A stretch of 31,789 bases of DNA from SIG575 sp045643165 (GCA_045643165.1 JAZUKF010000153.1:1-31789); one strand, 5' to 3'; counted from the stretch's first letter, positions 17,001 to 26,009 are shown. Made by a program: numbers and translations. Notes: generated by a model from the letters alone, not told the origin.

Positions 17001-18119
17001 TTATACCAAAAACATGAGTCCCAATATAAATGCATTAAATGTTCCGGGAATCATAAGCGGTGCAGCAACAATGGACATGAGGACTGTAAGAAATCCTGCC
17101 GTTCTTGTAACAAATCTTGTACTTTCCGCCTCGGATATATTCTGCCATTTAATATAAACTGTTGTTCCGTCAACAAAATATGTATCGCTTTCGAGTTTAT
17201 CTTTCTTTTCAGCCTTTGTAAATCCGCATTCCTCTAAACCTTCCGTAAACAGAGAAGTCATTTCCTTATCCTTCATGGTTACGGTATAAACGCTCATCAA
17301 TTCCTTTGCAGGTTCAACATTTTTCAAATGACCTTCCTTGAAGCCGGTACACCACCAGTAAGTATCATAGGGCCTTGTGAAATCATAAATAAAATTACCG
17401 TCCTGCTTATCGTAATCGTGATACAAGGTCATGCTCATTTTAAGCCAGTTTTCCTTGTCGGGACAATTAAACTGAGTAAAAAATCCCACTTCCTTATCGT
17501 CATGCTCTTTTGTATAAACCCCGATTTCACTTCCGTAGAAAAGCAATCCGTACTGACCTTTCCACAACTGAATCATCCAGTCAAGATCATTATAAGTGAA
17601 ATAAACACGGATATAATCGTATTCAAGCAAAATATAAGGAGCCACCACATCATAGCAATGATTGAAACCGTATTTGTCCTGCCAGCAGTCCTTATCATCG
17701 GTATAATAATAATTATCATCATAACTGTAACGGTAACTCAAAATCTGATGATCACGCAGATAATTATGAATTCGATTATTATTTCTCATGATCTCGATTT
17801 CAACGGAATCGCTGATTGAAAGTTCCTCGATTTTCGCCGTAACGGTTACGTGTCCGCCGTTTTTCGCCCTGACCTTACCTGTTTTGTCAACCGTGGCGAC
17901 CTTCGTGTTAGAAGACGACCAAATTACATTATAGGGTTTACCGTCCGATGTTTTTACCTTTGCCGTCAACTGCATGGTCTTCCCCACGTTCAAACTCTTT
18001 TCCGGAGCGGAAACGGTGATTTTCCCGGTAACCCCGGCAGCACAGCACACGATCATCACATTAAACATTGTGCTGAGTAAAACTGCTATCAGCACAAGTG
18101 CTTTCACACGCCTTTTCAA
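17001..18119 (-). CDS. Secreted Big_2/DUF4474 protein with hydrophobic C-terminus
   Basis: An exported protein of about 372 residues. The N-terminus KRRVKALVLIAVLLSTMF is a signal peptide. A Big_2 Ig-like domain follows at about 30-110 (MQLTAKVKTSDG, IWSSSNTKVATVDKTGKV). Next is a domain matching DUF4474: a Tyr-rich run, WQDKYGFNHCYD, YIRVYFTYNDLDWMIQLWKG and QYGLLFYGSEIGVYTK. A hydrophobic segment (TVLMSIVAAPLMIPG, then FILGLMFLV) ends the protein. The start is put at the TTG at 18119, with AGGAGG 7 bases upstream; the longer ATG frame has no such site. Shifted by one base, the last codons would read FWYK-stop, like the tail of the large surface protein. The role is unknown; DUF4474 proteins are typical clostridial surface or secreted proteins. 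Confidence 0.8.
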   Translation of the reverse strand: MKRRVKALVLIAVLLSTMFNVMIVCCAAGVTGKITVSAPEKSLNVGKTMQLTAKVKTSDGKPYNVIWSSSNTKVATVDKTGKVRAKNGGHVTVTAKIEELSISDSVEIEIMRNNNRIHNYLRDHQILSYRYSYDDNYYYTDDKDCWQDKYGFNHCYDVVAPYILLEYDYIRVYFTYNDLDWMIQLWKGQYGLLFYGSEIGVYTKEHDDKEVGFFTQFNCPDKENWLKMSMTLYHDYDKQDGNFIYDFTRPYDTYWWCTGFKEGHLKNVEPAKELMSVYTVTMKDKEMTSLFTEGLEECGFTKAEKKDKLESDTYFVDGTTVYIKWQNISEAESTRFVTRTAGFLTVLMSIVAAPLMIPGTFNAFILGLMFLV

Positions 18120-18198
18120 ATAATTTCCTCCTGTCATTTTAAAGGTGTTATTCATCTGAAACAATAATATGTGATAATTTCAGAAAAAATACTCCTAT

Positions 18199-18227
18199 AT
18201 TTTACCATAAGTTTTGACAGAATTCAA
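18199..18227 (-). promoter_or_regulatory. Promoter of the Big_2/DUF4474 gene
   Basis: TTGAAT (18222-18227), a 17-bp spacer ending TATGG and TAAAAT (18199-18204) on the minus strand. Confidence 0.65.
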
Positions 18228-18232
18228 CTATT

Positions 18233-18319
18233 TTATTTATACCAAATCCAGCCGAAGAGGAAAATTTTAATCAACCTATTTTTTATCAAACATTGTAGGG
18301 AACGGTTTATAATTTTCAT
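18233..18319 (-). pseudogene. Remnant 3' end of a surface-protein gene, or a 28-residue membrane peptide
   Basis: A minus-strand frame of 28 codons ends LIKIFLFGWIWYK-stop. This matches the C-terminus LIVIFLFGFIWYK of the 1241-residue surface protein almost residue for residue, and the DNA around the stop (TTATTTATACCAAA on the plus strand) is shared. Nothing upstream resembles the rest of such a protein, so a decayed or recombined gene end is the simplest reading. An ATG with AGGGA just upstream leaves open a small expressed membrane peptide. Confidence 0.6.
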
Positions 18320-18348
18320 CAAATCCCTACGGGATTGTGCAAAATCGA

Positions 18349-18391
18349 AAAATTGCCGAAAGACAAATTAAAAATCTTTCGGCAATTTTAA
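18349..18391 (-). terminator. Rho-independent terminator of the lon-engB-lysA operon
   Basis: AAAATTGCCGAAAGA pairs with TCTTTCGGCAATTTT, 16 bases after the lysA stop on the minus strand. Confidence 0.88.
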
Positions 18392-18406
18392 AACTATTTA
18401 TTGTTA

Positions 18407-19705
18407 TCAAACATCATTTCTGATGATATCTTCGTATGTTTCCGCTTTGATAACCGTTCTGACCTCTTCGCCGTTCACCATAATCGCCGCAGGTCGTGGA
18501 TTTCTATTATAATTTGATGACATTGAATAATTGTATGCACCTGTGGAAAGAACCGCCAGAATATCTCCCGCCTCCGGCTTTTGAATGTTTGTATTTTCCT
18601 GTATCAAATCTCCGCTTTCACAGCATTTTCCCGCAACGGTTGCCACAAAATCCCTCGGCTTATCCGCTTTGTCGGCAATGAGCAAAGTATAATCCGAACC
18701 GTAAAGAATGTACCTCGGATTATCACCCATTCCGCCGTCAACAGATACGTATGTTCTTACATCGGGAATTGTTTTTATCGCTCCCACAGTATAAAGTGTT
18801 ATTCCCGCTTCGCCCACAATGGATCTGCCGGGCTCGATTATCACAAAGGGAATTTCAAGACCGTTTTCTTTACACTTATCTTTAACTACTTTTGCAACCT
18901 TTTTCATATACTCGTCAAAAGATGCCGGCTCATACTCCTCTTTATATTTAATTCCGAAACCGCCGCCTAAATCCAATTCCTTAACATCACAGCCTGTTTC
19001 TTTCTTTATTTCCGCCATCAGATTTACCATAACCTCTGCGGTAAATTCAAAGGGTGAAACGTCAAAAATCTGTGAACCGATATGGCAGTGAATACCTTTA
19101 AAGTCGATATTCTTTTCACTGATTGCAAGTCTTATTGCCTTCATGGCATCACCGGTATGAATATCCAAACCGAACTTTGAATCTATTTGTCCCGTGCGGA
19201 TGAAACTGTGTGTTTCCGCCTCAATTCCGGGTTTAACACGGATAATAACGCTGACAACTTTTCCTTTTTTATCGGCAATATCAATTATGTTATCAAGCTC
19301 AAGAAAATTATCAACCATTATTCTGCCCACATTGTTTTCTATGGCAAATTCAAGTTCACTGTATGATTTATTATTACCGTGGAAATAAATCTTTTCCATG
19401 GGGAAACCCGCTTTCAATGCGGTATAAATCTCTCCGCCCGAAACGACATCAAGTCCCATTTCTTCCTCATTAACTATACGGTGCATCGCCTTACAGCCAA
19501 ATGATTTACTTGCAAAAATCACTCTGCCGAAACCGTCATAATTTTCTTTCATGGAATTTACAAATTTCCGACAGTTTTTTCTTATCTGAACCTCATCAAA
19601 CACATACAGCGGTGTGCCGTATTCCTTCGCAAGAGAAACGGTATCTTTTCCGCCGATTGTCAAATGACCTTCTTCGTTTACACCTAAACATTCTGAAACA
19701 AACAT
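18407..19705 (-). CDS. lysA: Diaminopimelate decarboxylase
   Basis: The PLP enzyme that decarboxylates meso-diaminopimelate to L-lysine, the last step of lysine synthesis; 432 residues, cytoplasmic. The PLP-binding Lys is K67 in VIFASKSFG. GIHCHIGSQ, the Gly-rich LDLGGGFGIKY, EPGRSIVGEAG, the CESGD active-site Cys motif of the partner subunit, and TGAYNYSMSSNYN all match the fold III decarboxylase family. GAGGAAAG precedes the ATG. It is the last gene of a lon-engB-lysA operon, 22 bases after engB, and is followed by a strong terminator. Confidence 0.96.
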   Translation of the reverse strand: MFVSECLGVNEEGHLTIGGKDTVSLAKEYGTPLYVFDEVQIRKNCRKFVNSMKENYDGFGRVIFASKSFGCKAMHRIVNEEEMGLDVVSGGEIYTALKAGFPMEKIYFHGNNKSYSELEFAIENNVGRIMVDNFLELDNIIDIADKKGKVVSVIIRVKPGIEAETHSFIRTGQIDSKFGLDIHTGDAMKAIRLAISEKNIDFKGIHCHIGSQIFDVSPFEFTAEVMVNLMAEIKKETGCDVKELDLGGGFGIKYKEEYEPASFDEYMKKVAKVVKDKCKENGLEIPFVIIEPGRSIVGEAGITLYTVGAIKTIPDVRTYVSVDGGMGDNPRYILYGSDYTLLIADKADKPRDFVATVAGKCCESGDLIQENTNIQKPEAGDILAVLSTGAYNYSMSSNYNRNPRPAAIMVNGEEVRTVIKAETYEDIIRNDV

Positions 19706-19727
19706 ATTCTTTCCTCACCCTTGTAAT

Positions 19728-20312
19728 TTATAATAATGCTTTTTCTATTTCCGCTTTAAGGCTTTCCGTACCATCGCCGTTAAGTGCCGAAAAAGCAATT
19801 ACCTGTACATTTTCGTATCCCTTTAATTCATCCTTGATTTCTTCCGTGCGTTTCGCATATTCCGTCTTGTTAAGTTTATCGCTCTTTGTCATTACCACAA
19901 GAAATTTTATGCCCTTTGATTTCATAAAATCCATCATGGATAAATCGTCATCGGTAACACTTCGACGCATATCCGTCAACTGCACAACAAGTCTGATATT
20001 TCTTCCGGAATTAAAATATCCCTCCATCAATTCCGCCCAGCGTTTTTTCTCATCAAAGGATACTTTCGCATAACCGTAACCGGGCAAATCTACAAACTTT
20101 ACTTTATCTACATCATAAAAATTTATCGTTACCGTTTTTCCCGGTACGGAACTTACCCTGGCAAGATTTTTTCTGTTAAACAACCGATTGAGCAATGACG
20201 ATTTTCCCACATTTGAACGTCCCGCAAAGGCAATTTCAGGTTCTTCCGAAAGCGGCAACTGCTCAAAAAAACCGTATGATGCTTCAAATGAAGCAGTTTC
20301 ATATCTCAACAT
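19728..20312 (-). CDS. engB: Ribosome-biogenesis GTP-binding protein EngB/YsxC
   Basis: An essential-type small GTPase (194 residues) needed for 50S subunit assembly. The G motifs are visible: GRSNVGKSSLLN (G1), DLPGYGYAKV (G3), TKSDKL (G4) and SALNG (G5). GGAGGAC lies before the ATG, and only 11 bases separate it from the lon stop, so the two are translated from one message. lon followed by engB is a conserved order in Firmicutes (lonA-ysxC in Bacillus). Confidence 0.96.
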   Translation of the reverse strand: MLRYETASFEASYGFFEQLPLSEEPEIAFAGRSNVGKSSLLNRLFNRKNLARVSSVPGKTVTINFYDVDKVKFVDLPGYGYAKVSFDEKKRWAELMEGYFNSGRNIRLVVQLTDMRRSVTDDDLSMMDFMKSKGIKFLVVMTKSDKLNKTEYAKRTEEIKDELKGYENVQVIAFSALNGDGTESLKAEIEKALL

Positions 20313-20323
20313 ACTGTCCTCCG

Positions 20324-22723
20324 TTACTGTGCAATAGCATTACAATGCTCTTTATTTTCACAAACAACTTTCGCTATCATCCCGCCCTTCTTTTTACCGT
20401 TGGGAATAAGTGCGTTTTCAAAAACGGTTTCAAGATTATCGGCGGTGATAATTTCTGTTTTTTCCTTTACCACATCTTCAACCTCGTCTAAATCGGAAAT
20501 GTTGTCTGCGGGTATTATTATTTTCTTTATGCCGTAGCGGTATGCCGCCATTGTCTTTTCACGCAATCCGCCGATGGGCAAAACTTTTCCTCTCAAAGAA
20601 ATTTCTCCCGTCATGGCAACTGCGGAATTTACTTTCGTTTCCGTCAATGCGGAAAGAAGTGCCGTTGCCATGGTTACTCCTGCAGAGGGGCCGTCCTTCG
20701 GTACTGCTCCCTCCGGAACATGGATATGAATATCTTTTGTCTTATAAAAATCCTTTTCTATATTATACTCTTTCGCCTTTGAGCGGATGAAACTTATGGC
20801 GGCAAGAGCCGATTCTTTCATAACATCACCGAGGGAACCTGTTAATTCAACCTTTCCGCTTCCGTCAAGAACGGCAACCTCCACCTGAAGCATTTCTCCG
20901 CCTACGGAAGTCCAAGCCAATCCGTTTACAACGCCTACTTCATTCTTACCGTCATTTTTGTCGCTTTTATATTTTCTCGCTCCCAGAAGTTCCTCCAGAT
21001 TTACGGGCTTAACGGTAATTTTTTCACCGGTTTCATCATATTTTACAGCACATTTTCTGCAAATTTTTCCCAACTGTCTTTCAAGATTTCTTACACCGGC
21101 TTCCCTTGTGTATCCGTCAATAATCTCTTTTATTGCATTATCGGTAAGTTTCAACATACCCTTCGGAATACCGTTAAGTTTCTTCTGCTTTTCAAGAAGA
21201 TGCTTTTTGGCTATATGAAATTTTTCCTCTTGAGTGTAACTGCCCAACTCAATAATCTCCATCCTGTCATACAATGCAGGAGGAATCGTGCTTTTATCGT
21301 TGGCGGTGGTGATAAACAAAACCTTACTTAAATCAAAGGGTATTTCAAGATAATGGTCGCAGAATGTATTGTTCTGCTCCGCATCAAGCACTTCCAGAAG
21401 TGCCGAAGAGGGATCCCCTTTATAGTCAGAGCCCAATTTATCTATTTCATCAAGAAGAATCAAGGGGTTTTTCGTCCCTGCCTGCTCCATGGCGGACATA
21501 ATTCTTCCCGGCATAGAACCGATATATGTCTTCCTATGACCACGGATTTCCGCTTCATCATGCACTCCGCCCAAAGAAATGCGAACATATTTTCTTTCCA
21601 TAGCATTTGCTACGGAACGGGCAACGGAAGTTTTTCCCACTCCCGGAGGTCCCACAAGGCAGATTATCTGTCCCGTAATTTCCGGATTAAGTTTTCTTAC
21701 GGCAATGAGTTCGATTATTCTTTCTTTGACCTTTTCCAATCCGTAATGGTCATTGTCAAGTACCTTTCTTGAATGGCTTAAATCAAGATTATCTTCAGTA
21801 AAAGTATTCCATGGCATATTCAGAACGGTTTGAATATATGACCTTGAAACTGTTGCTTCCGGTGAGGTGGACTGCATCTTTGCCAGCCTGTCGCACTCGC
21901 TTAAAAGCTTATCCTCATAATTCTTTTCAAGCCCTATCTGAATAATTTTATCCTTATATTCAAGAATTTCTTCCTCTTGACTTTTTCCCTCATTCAATTC
22001 ATCGGAAATTACCTTTAACTGCTCACGAAGATAATATTCCTTTTGATTTTTATCAATATTCTCCTGAACCTTTTCCTGTATTCTGTCCTCAATTTCCAGA
22101 AGTTCTATTTCTTCACGAAGAAGAATACAAACTTTTTCAAGACGTGTTACAATATTGAGTTCTTTTAAAATATCATATCTCTGCTCAAAATTTATCATTA
22201 TATTACCGGCAATATAATCGCAGAGTTTTCCGGGAAGTTTTTCGTCAATGACTTCAAGAATTACATCCGGAGCAAGGCGTGGTGCAATCTGAGCATACTC
22301 CTCAAATTCATCCTTTATCTGCCGTATCAGTGCCTTTACATAATCTCTGTCCTCCGGTTTTGTTCTCATACTGTTGCAGGGACTTACCGACACCTCAATG
22401 TAAGGCTTCAAAGAATTAACTTTTACTATTTCCGCTCTGTACATACCGTCAATGGCAACTCTCACATTATCGCTGTTGGGAATTTTTACGATTTGCTGAA
22501 TTTTCGCAACAACACCCATATTCAATAAATCACCCGATTTCGGATCATCCACCGAAACCTCTTTTTGCGTTACCAAAAATATTTCACGGTTGTTCGCCAT
22601 TGCAAATTTCAATGCGGCAATGGACTTTTTTCTTCCCACCTCAAAATTCAATTTTGAACCCGGAAAAACAACAAGTCCTCTCAATGCCACCGCAGGCATT
22701 ATTTCAAATAAATTATCGTCCAT
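20324..22723 (-). CDS. lon: ATP-dependent protease Lon
   Basis: A 799-residue AAA+ serine protease that degrades damaged and regulatory proteins in the cytoplasm. The N-terminal LON substrate domain covers about 10-200, and the coiled-coil region about 210-260. The AAA+ module has Walker A GPPGVGKTS (about 356-364) and Walker B LILLDEIDKL (about 419). The C-terminal protease domain has the catalytic dyad Ser680 (KDGPSAGV) and Lys723 (GGLREKTMAA), at the spacing of E. coli Lon. A short Cys/His-containing tail (CENKEHC) follows the protease domain. GGAGAAGG precedes the ATG. The operon promoter is at 22783-22811. No CtsR or CIRCE operator was seen. Confidence 0.97.
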   Translation of the reverse strand: MDDNLFEIMPAVALRGLVVFPGSKLNFEVGRKKSIAALKFAMANNREIFLVTQKEVSVDDPKSGDLLNMGVVAKIQQIVKIPNSDNVRVAIDGMYRAEIVKVNSLKPYIEVSVSPCNSMRTKPEDRDYVKALIRQIKDEFEEYAQIAPRLAPDVILEVIDEKLPGKLCDYIAGNIMINFEQRYDILKELNIVTRLEKVCILLREEIELLEIEDRIQEKVQENIDKNQKEYYLREQLKVISDELNEGKSQEEEILEYKDKIIQIGLEKNYEDKLLSECDRLAKMQSTSPEATVSRSYIQTVLNMPWNTFTEDNLDLSHSRKVLDNDHYGLEKVKERIIELIAVRKLNPEITGQIICLVGPPGVGKTSVARSVANAMERKYVRISLGGVHDEAEIRGHRKTYIGSMPGRIMSAMEQAGTKNPLILLDEIDKLGSDYKGDPSSALLEVLDAEQNNTFCDHYLEIPFDLSKVLFITTANDKSTIPPALYDRMEIIELGSYTQEEKFHIAKKHLLEKQKKLNGIPKGMLKLTDNAIKEIIDGYTREAGVRNLERQLGKICRKCAVKYDETGEKITVKPVNLEELLGARKYKSDKNDGKNEVGVVNGLAWTSVGGEMLQVEVAVLDGSGKVELTGSLGDVMKESALAAISFIRSKAKEYNIEKDFYKTKDIHIHVPEGAVPKDGPSAGVTMATALLSALTETKVNSAVAMTGEISLRGKVLPIGGLREKTMAAYRYGIKKIIIPADNISDLDEVEDVVKEKTEIITADNLETVFENALIPNGKKKGGMIAKVVCENKEHCNAIAQ

Positions 22724-22782
22724 ATCCTTCTCCTATAAAAACATATATATAAGAAAATACATATACAATCCCATAATACGAT

Positions 22783-22811
22783 ATTATACCGAAAAAGATT
22801 TGCTCCGTCAA
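22783..22811 (-). promoter_or_regulatory. Promoter of lon-engB-lysA
   Basis: TTGACG (22806-22811), a 17-bp spacer and a perfect TATAAT (22783-22788) on the minus strand, 60 bases before the lon ATG. Confidence 0.82.
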
Positions 22812-22984
22812 TGGGAAAAATGTTGTAAAAAAACAGATATTGCGTAAATTTTTATAGATTATTACAGAAAGTCAAAAAATTATTTTGTTTTTTATAATTT
22901 CAAAATTTCAATATTTCTTTCAAATTTATATTCTTATTTGGAATTTTAATTTCATATACATCCTTTTATATATGATTTCATTTC

Positions 22985-23013
22985 TTGACAAAACAGAAAA
23001 AAAATGATACAAT
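22985..23013 (+). promoter_or_regulatory. Promoter of the radical SAM gene
   Basis: A perfect TTGACA (22985-22990), a 17-bp A-rich spacer and TACAAT (23008-23013), with TG one base upstream of the -10 box (extended -10). Confidence 0.85.
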
Positions 23014-23052
23014 TACCGTAGATAAATGTTTATTCAAACTAATTTGATTGGA

Positions 23053-24978
23053 ATGAGTGTCTTGCAAAAGAATATTTATCTTGTTCAGGCAAATTCCGTA
23101 TACGGCGGTGCGGTTTATTTTCCATACGCTACCGGTTCTATTGCCGCATACGCATTTCGCTTTAAAGAGATAAGTGAAAACTATAAACTTGTAAGATTTA
23201 TTTATACAAGGGAAGATATTGATGAAGCAATTTCTTCCCTTGATAACCCATACCTTGTGGGCTTTTCCAACTATATCTGGAATTTTGAATACAACAAACA
23301 TTTTGCCGAAAAATTAAAGGAAAAATATCCTGATTGTATAATTACATTCGGCGGTCATCATGTTGCCCCCGGAACACAGCAGTTAGAAGAATATCCGTAC
23401 ATTGACATTTTAACCCACGGCGAAGGTGAAGAACCTTTCAGAGATATGCTGATTGCTTTAAACAGAGGCGAATCATTGGAAAATGTCCCCAACATTTCTT
23501 TCAGAAAACCCGATGGTGAACTTGTTACCACACCCTTTAAGGCTCCTGAAATTGATGAATATCCGTCCCCCTATCTTGACGGTCTTTTTGATGATATACT
23601 TAAAGATACTAAATATAAATTTTCAACAATTCTCGAAACGAACAGAGGTTGTCCCAACAAATGTGCTTTCTGCGATTGGGGACATATAAAAAATAAGGTC
23701 CGCCTGTTTTCTATGGACAGGATCTTGAAAGAAATCGAATGGATGGGCAAAAACAATATCGAATACTGCTACTGTGCAGATGCAAACTTCGGTCTCTTTG
23801 AGCGTGATGTGGAAATAGCAAAACAGTTTATTGAAACAAAGGAAAAATACGGTTTCCCCGATAAACTTCAGGCAACCTATGCAAAAACAAGTACCGAATA
23901 TGTTTTCAATATAAATAAACTTTTAAACGATGCGGGTATGTGCAAAGGTGCAACGCTTTCTTTTCAGTCAATGAACGAGGAAACTCTCGTTAATATCGGC
24001 AGAAAAAATATGCCCCTTTCTAAATTTGTTGAACTTCAGGCGATGTACAGCAAAGCCGGTATTGCAACTTATTCCGAACTGATTTTAGGTCTTCCCGGTG
24101 AAACATACGAAACCTTTAAGAACGGTATTGACAGCATTATCGAATCCGGTCAACATATGTCAATAAACATCTTTAACTGCGAGGTTTTCTTCAATGCACC
24201 CATCGGTCAGAAAGATTATATGGAAAAATTCGGAATTAAAACTGCCAGAACGGGACTTCACACATTCCACTGTAAGCCGTTGACCACATCGGAAATTGAG
24301 GAATATTCAAATATAATCGTTGCTACAAATTCCATGGATTGTGAAAGTTGGATAAAATCAAATCTCATTTCCGTAAGTGTCCGAACATTCCATAATTTAG
24401 GTTTACTGCAATGCTTTGCAATCTATCTTTTCCACGAAAGAGGAATAAAATATACAGATTTTTATGAAAAAGTACTTGCCTTTGCCTTAAACAATCCCGA
24501 AACTGTTATAGGAAAAGTTTTCACTGATTTAAACAACACTTTTGAGGAAATTACCCACAACCGGGGTTCATTGATTTATTATGATGAAAAATTCGGTCCC
24601 ACCACGTGGCCCCTCGAAGAAGGTGCATTCCTTCAAGTGGTATATGAATATGAAAAATTCTATGATGAAATAAATCCCCTTCTGTTAAGTTACGGATTTG
24701 ACAAAGAATTTTTTGACGAATTACTTTGTTATCAGAAACACGTTGTAAAAGTTCCGTTTATGGAAAATACAAGTCTTGATTTCAAATATGATTTTGTTTC
24801 ATATTTTAACAAAGTTTATGAGCATGAATACGAGCCTCTTAAGAAAAAAGATATTCGTATTTTTGTTGATTGTTCCGATATTCCCGATGATTGGAAGGAA
24901 TATGCCAAAAAAACCGTATGGTACGGACGAAGAGGCGGGAAGAATATACGTACCGAATTTGAAATTGAATATATATAA
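23053..24978 (+). CDS. B12-binding-domain radical SAM protein of unknown substrate
   Basis: A cytoplasmic protein of about 641 residues. The N-terminal third is a cobalamin-binding-like Rossmann domain (YLVGFSNYIWNFEYN, IITFGGHHVAPG, DILTHGEGEEPF) without the DxHxxG base-on motif. It is followed by a radical SAM barrel with the 4Fe-4S site GCPNKCAFCDWG (Cys200, Cys204, Cys207) and SELILGLPGETYETF. About 230 C-terminal residues are family-specific. The start at 23053 is preferred because the promoter -10 box ends at 23013, leaving almost no leader for the upstream ATG at 23026; the ribosome site is weak. Known B12-radical SAM enzymes methylate unactivated carbons or rearrange rings; the reaction here cannot be deduced. 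It is monocistronic and converges on the glycan operon. Confidence 0.85.
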   Translation: MSVLQKNIYLVQANSVYGGAVYFPYATGSIAAYAFRFKEISENYKLVRFIYTREDIDEAISSLDNPYLVGFSNYIWNFEYNKHFAEKLKEKYPDCIITFGGHHVAPGTQQLEEYPYIDILTHGEGEEPFRDMLIALNRGESLENVPNISFRKPDGELVTTPFKAPEIDEYPSPYLDGLFDDILKDTKYKFSTILETNRGCPNKCAFCDWGHIKNKVRLFSMDRILKEIEWMGKNNIEYCYCADANFGLFERDVEIAKQFIETKEKYGFPDKLQATYAKTSTEYVFNINKLLNDAGMCKGATLSFQSMNEETLVNIGRKNMPLSKFVELQAMYSKAGIATYSELILGLPGETYETFKNGIDSIIESGQHMSINIFNCEVFFNAPIGQKDYMEKFGIKTARTGLHTFHCKPLTTSEIEEYSNIIVATNSMDCESWIKSNLISVSVRTFHNLGLLQCFAIYLFHERGIKYTDFYEKVLAFALNNPETVIGKVFTDLNNTFEEITHNRGSLIYYDEKFGPTTWPLEEGAFLQVVYEYEKFYDEINPLLLSYGFDKEFFDELLCYQKHVVKVPFMENTSLDFKYDFVSYFNKVYEHEYEPLKKKDIRIFVDCSDIPDDWKEYAKKTVWYGRRGGKNIRTEFEIEYI

Positions 24979-25015
24979 TAAACGGAATTCGGCACGGTCC
25001 GAAAAGTAAAATAAT

Positions 25016-25064
25016 TAAAGATGGTTATAAAAAGCAGATTTTACCTTTTATAACCATCTTTTTT
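25016..25064. terminator. Bidirectional terminator between radical SAM gene and glycan operon
   Basis: AAAGATGGTTATAAAA pairs with TTTTATAACCATCTTT, followed by more T. It closes two converging transcripts and belongs to the same palindrome family as 8-57 and 16952-16996. Confidence 0.88.
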
Positions 25065-25091
25065 GTATTTATAAATTTCTGTTTAATTTAA

Positions 25092-25982
25092 TTAAATATT
25101 AAAATTTTCTCCGAATTTATAATCCCATTCATCGGGAGTATAAATTACATACCCGCTTCCCGGATAAAATGTTAATTCTCCGAAATAAATTTTTCCCTCA
25201 ACATTATATAAATCAACCCGAACAAAGGGAAATCCTTCGGCAAGTTTTTCCGCAATTTCAAACATTTTTTCAAGATTTTTCGGTTTAGGAACTTCTCCCT
25301 CAAAGGGGGTACATTCCGAATCAAGTTCCATCTTATTCCAATTTTTGTCAAGATAGGCACGCTTATGAGCCGTATATCTTTCAGAATCTATTGTAAGATG
25401 AGAAAGTTTCCCGCCATAACAATAATGCTTATAATCGCTTACTCCTGCTTCGGGATCAGTGGGATTTTCAAGATATTCTTCTGCAATAATTCTCGGCTTT
25501 AAGCCTTTATATGCCCATTCCCTGCCACCGCGGGAATCCTTAACGGTAACCCATTTATGCATAATTTTTCTCGCTTCATCAATATCAAAGGTGCTTTTAT
25601 CTTTACAGATAAGGACATCTCTGCTTCCTCCGCCTGTGGTCTTTTTAAGAACAAAACGGTCAGGCAATTTATCAAAATCCACATCCTCGGCATGTTCAAA
25701 AACGCCAAAGCAATTTATCAAAATATCTTCAAGTCCTATTGATTTTACATATTCACGAACATCGTATTTATCTGCACATTGATGTAAAACAGGCTTTCTG
25801 AATTTCAATTTATACACTTGAAGTTTTTCATTAAATCTCTTCGGATTTTTAAGGTCAAGCTTTTTACCTGTTTTTATTCTGTATTGAATCTTAAGCATAG
25901 GTTTATCCGGAATAAAATCCAAAAGTCTTAAAACTTTATTTATGGTTTCGGGAGATTTTAATATTTTTTTATAATCGAGCAT
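25092..25982 (-). CDS. TupA-like ATP-grasp protein of surface-polymer biosynthesis
   Basis: A 296-residue cytoplasmic protein with the ATP-grasp pattern of the TupA family (the teichuronopeptide synthesis protein of alkaliphilic Bacillus). Landmarks are KNPKRFNEKLQVYKL near the N-terminus, CADKYDVREYV, FVLKKTTGGGSRDVLI (ATP-binding Lys and glycine loop), IIAEEYLEN, and FPFVRVDLYN with GELTFYPGSGY. Members sit in capsule and teichuronic clusters and probably ligate amino acids or peptides to sugar acids, or act in glycan assembly. The chosen ATG at 25982 has AAAGG upstream; a TTG at 26000 is the alternative. It is the last gene of the five-gene operon, 27 bases after the ATPase stop. The reaction is inferred from family only. 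Confidence 0.82.
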   Translation of the reverse strand: MLDYKKILKSPETINKVLRLLDFIPDKPMLKIQYRIKTGKKLDLKNPKRFNEKLQVYKLKFRKPVLHQCADKYDVREYVKSIGLEDILINCFGVFEHAEDVDFDKLPDRFVLKKTTGGGSRDVLICKDKSTFDIDEARKIMHKWVTVKDSRGGREWAYKGLKPRIIAEEYLENPTDPEAGVSDYKHYCYGGKLSHLTIDSERYTAHKRAYLDKNWNKMELDSECTPFEGEVPKPKNLEKMFEIAEKLAEGFPFVRVDLYNVEGKIYFGELTFYPGSGYVIYTPDEWDYKFGENFNI

Positions 25983-26009
25983 ACTTTTCCGACCTTTCAA
26001 AACAAAAAA

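Noticed and set aside
18163..18180. TGTGATAATTT on the plus strand, resembling the same box
   Set aside because: There is no matching -35 element and no plus-strand gene follows.
22724..22848. Possible CtsR or CIRCE heat-shock operator before lon
   Set aside because: Neither the GGTCAAA direct repeat nor the TTAGCACTC inverted repeat is present; only a standard promoter is seen.
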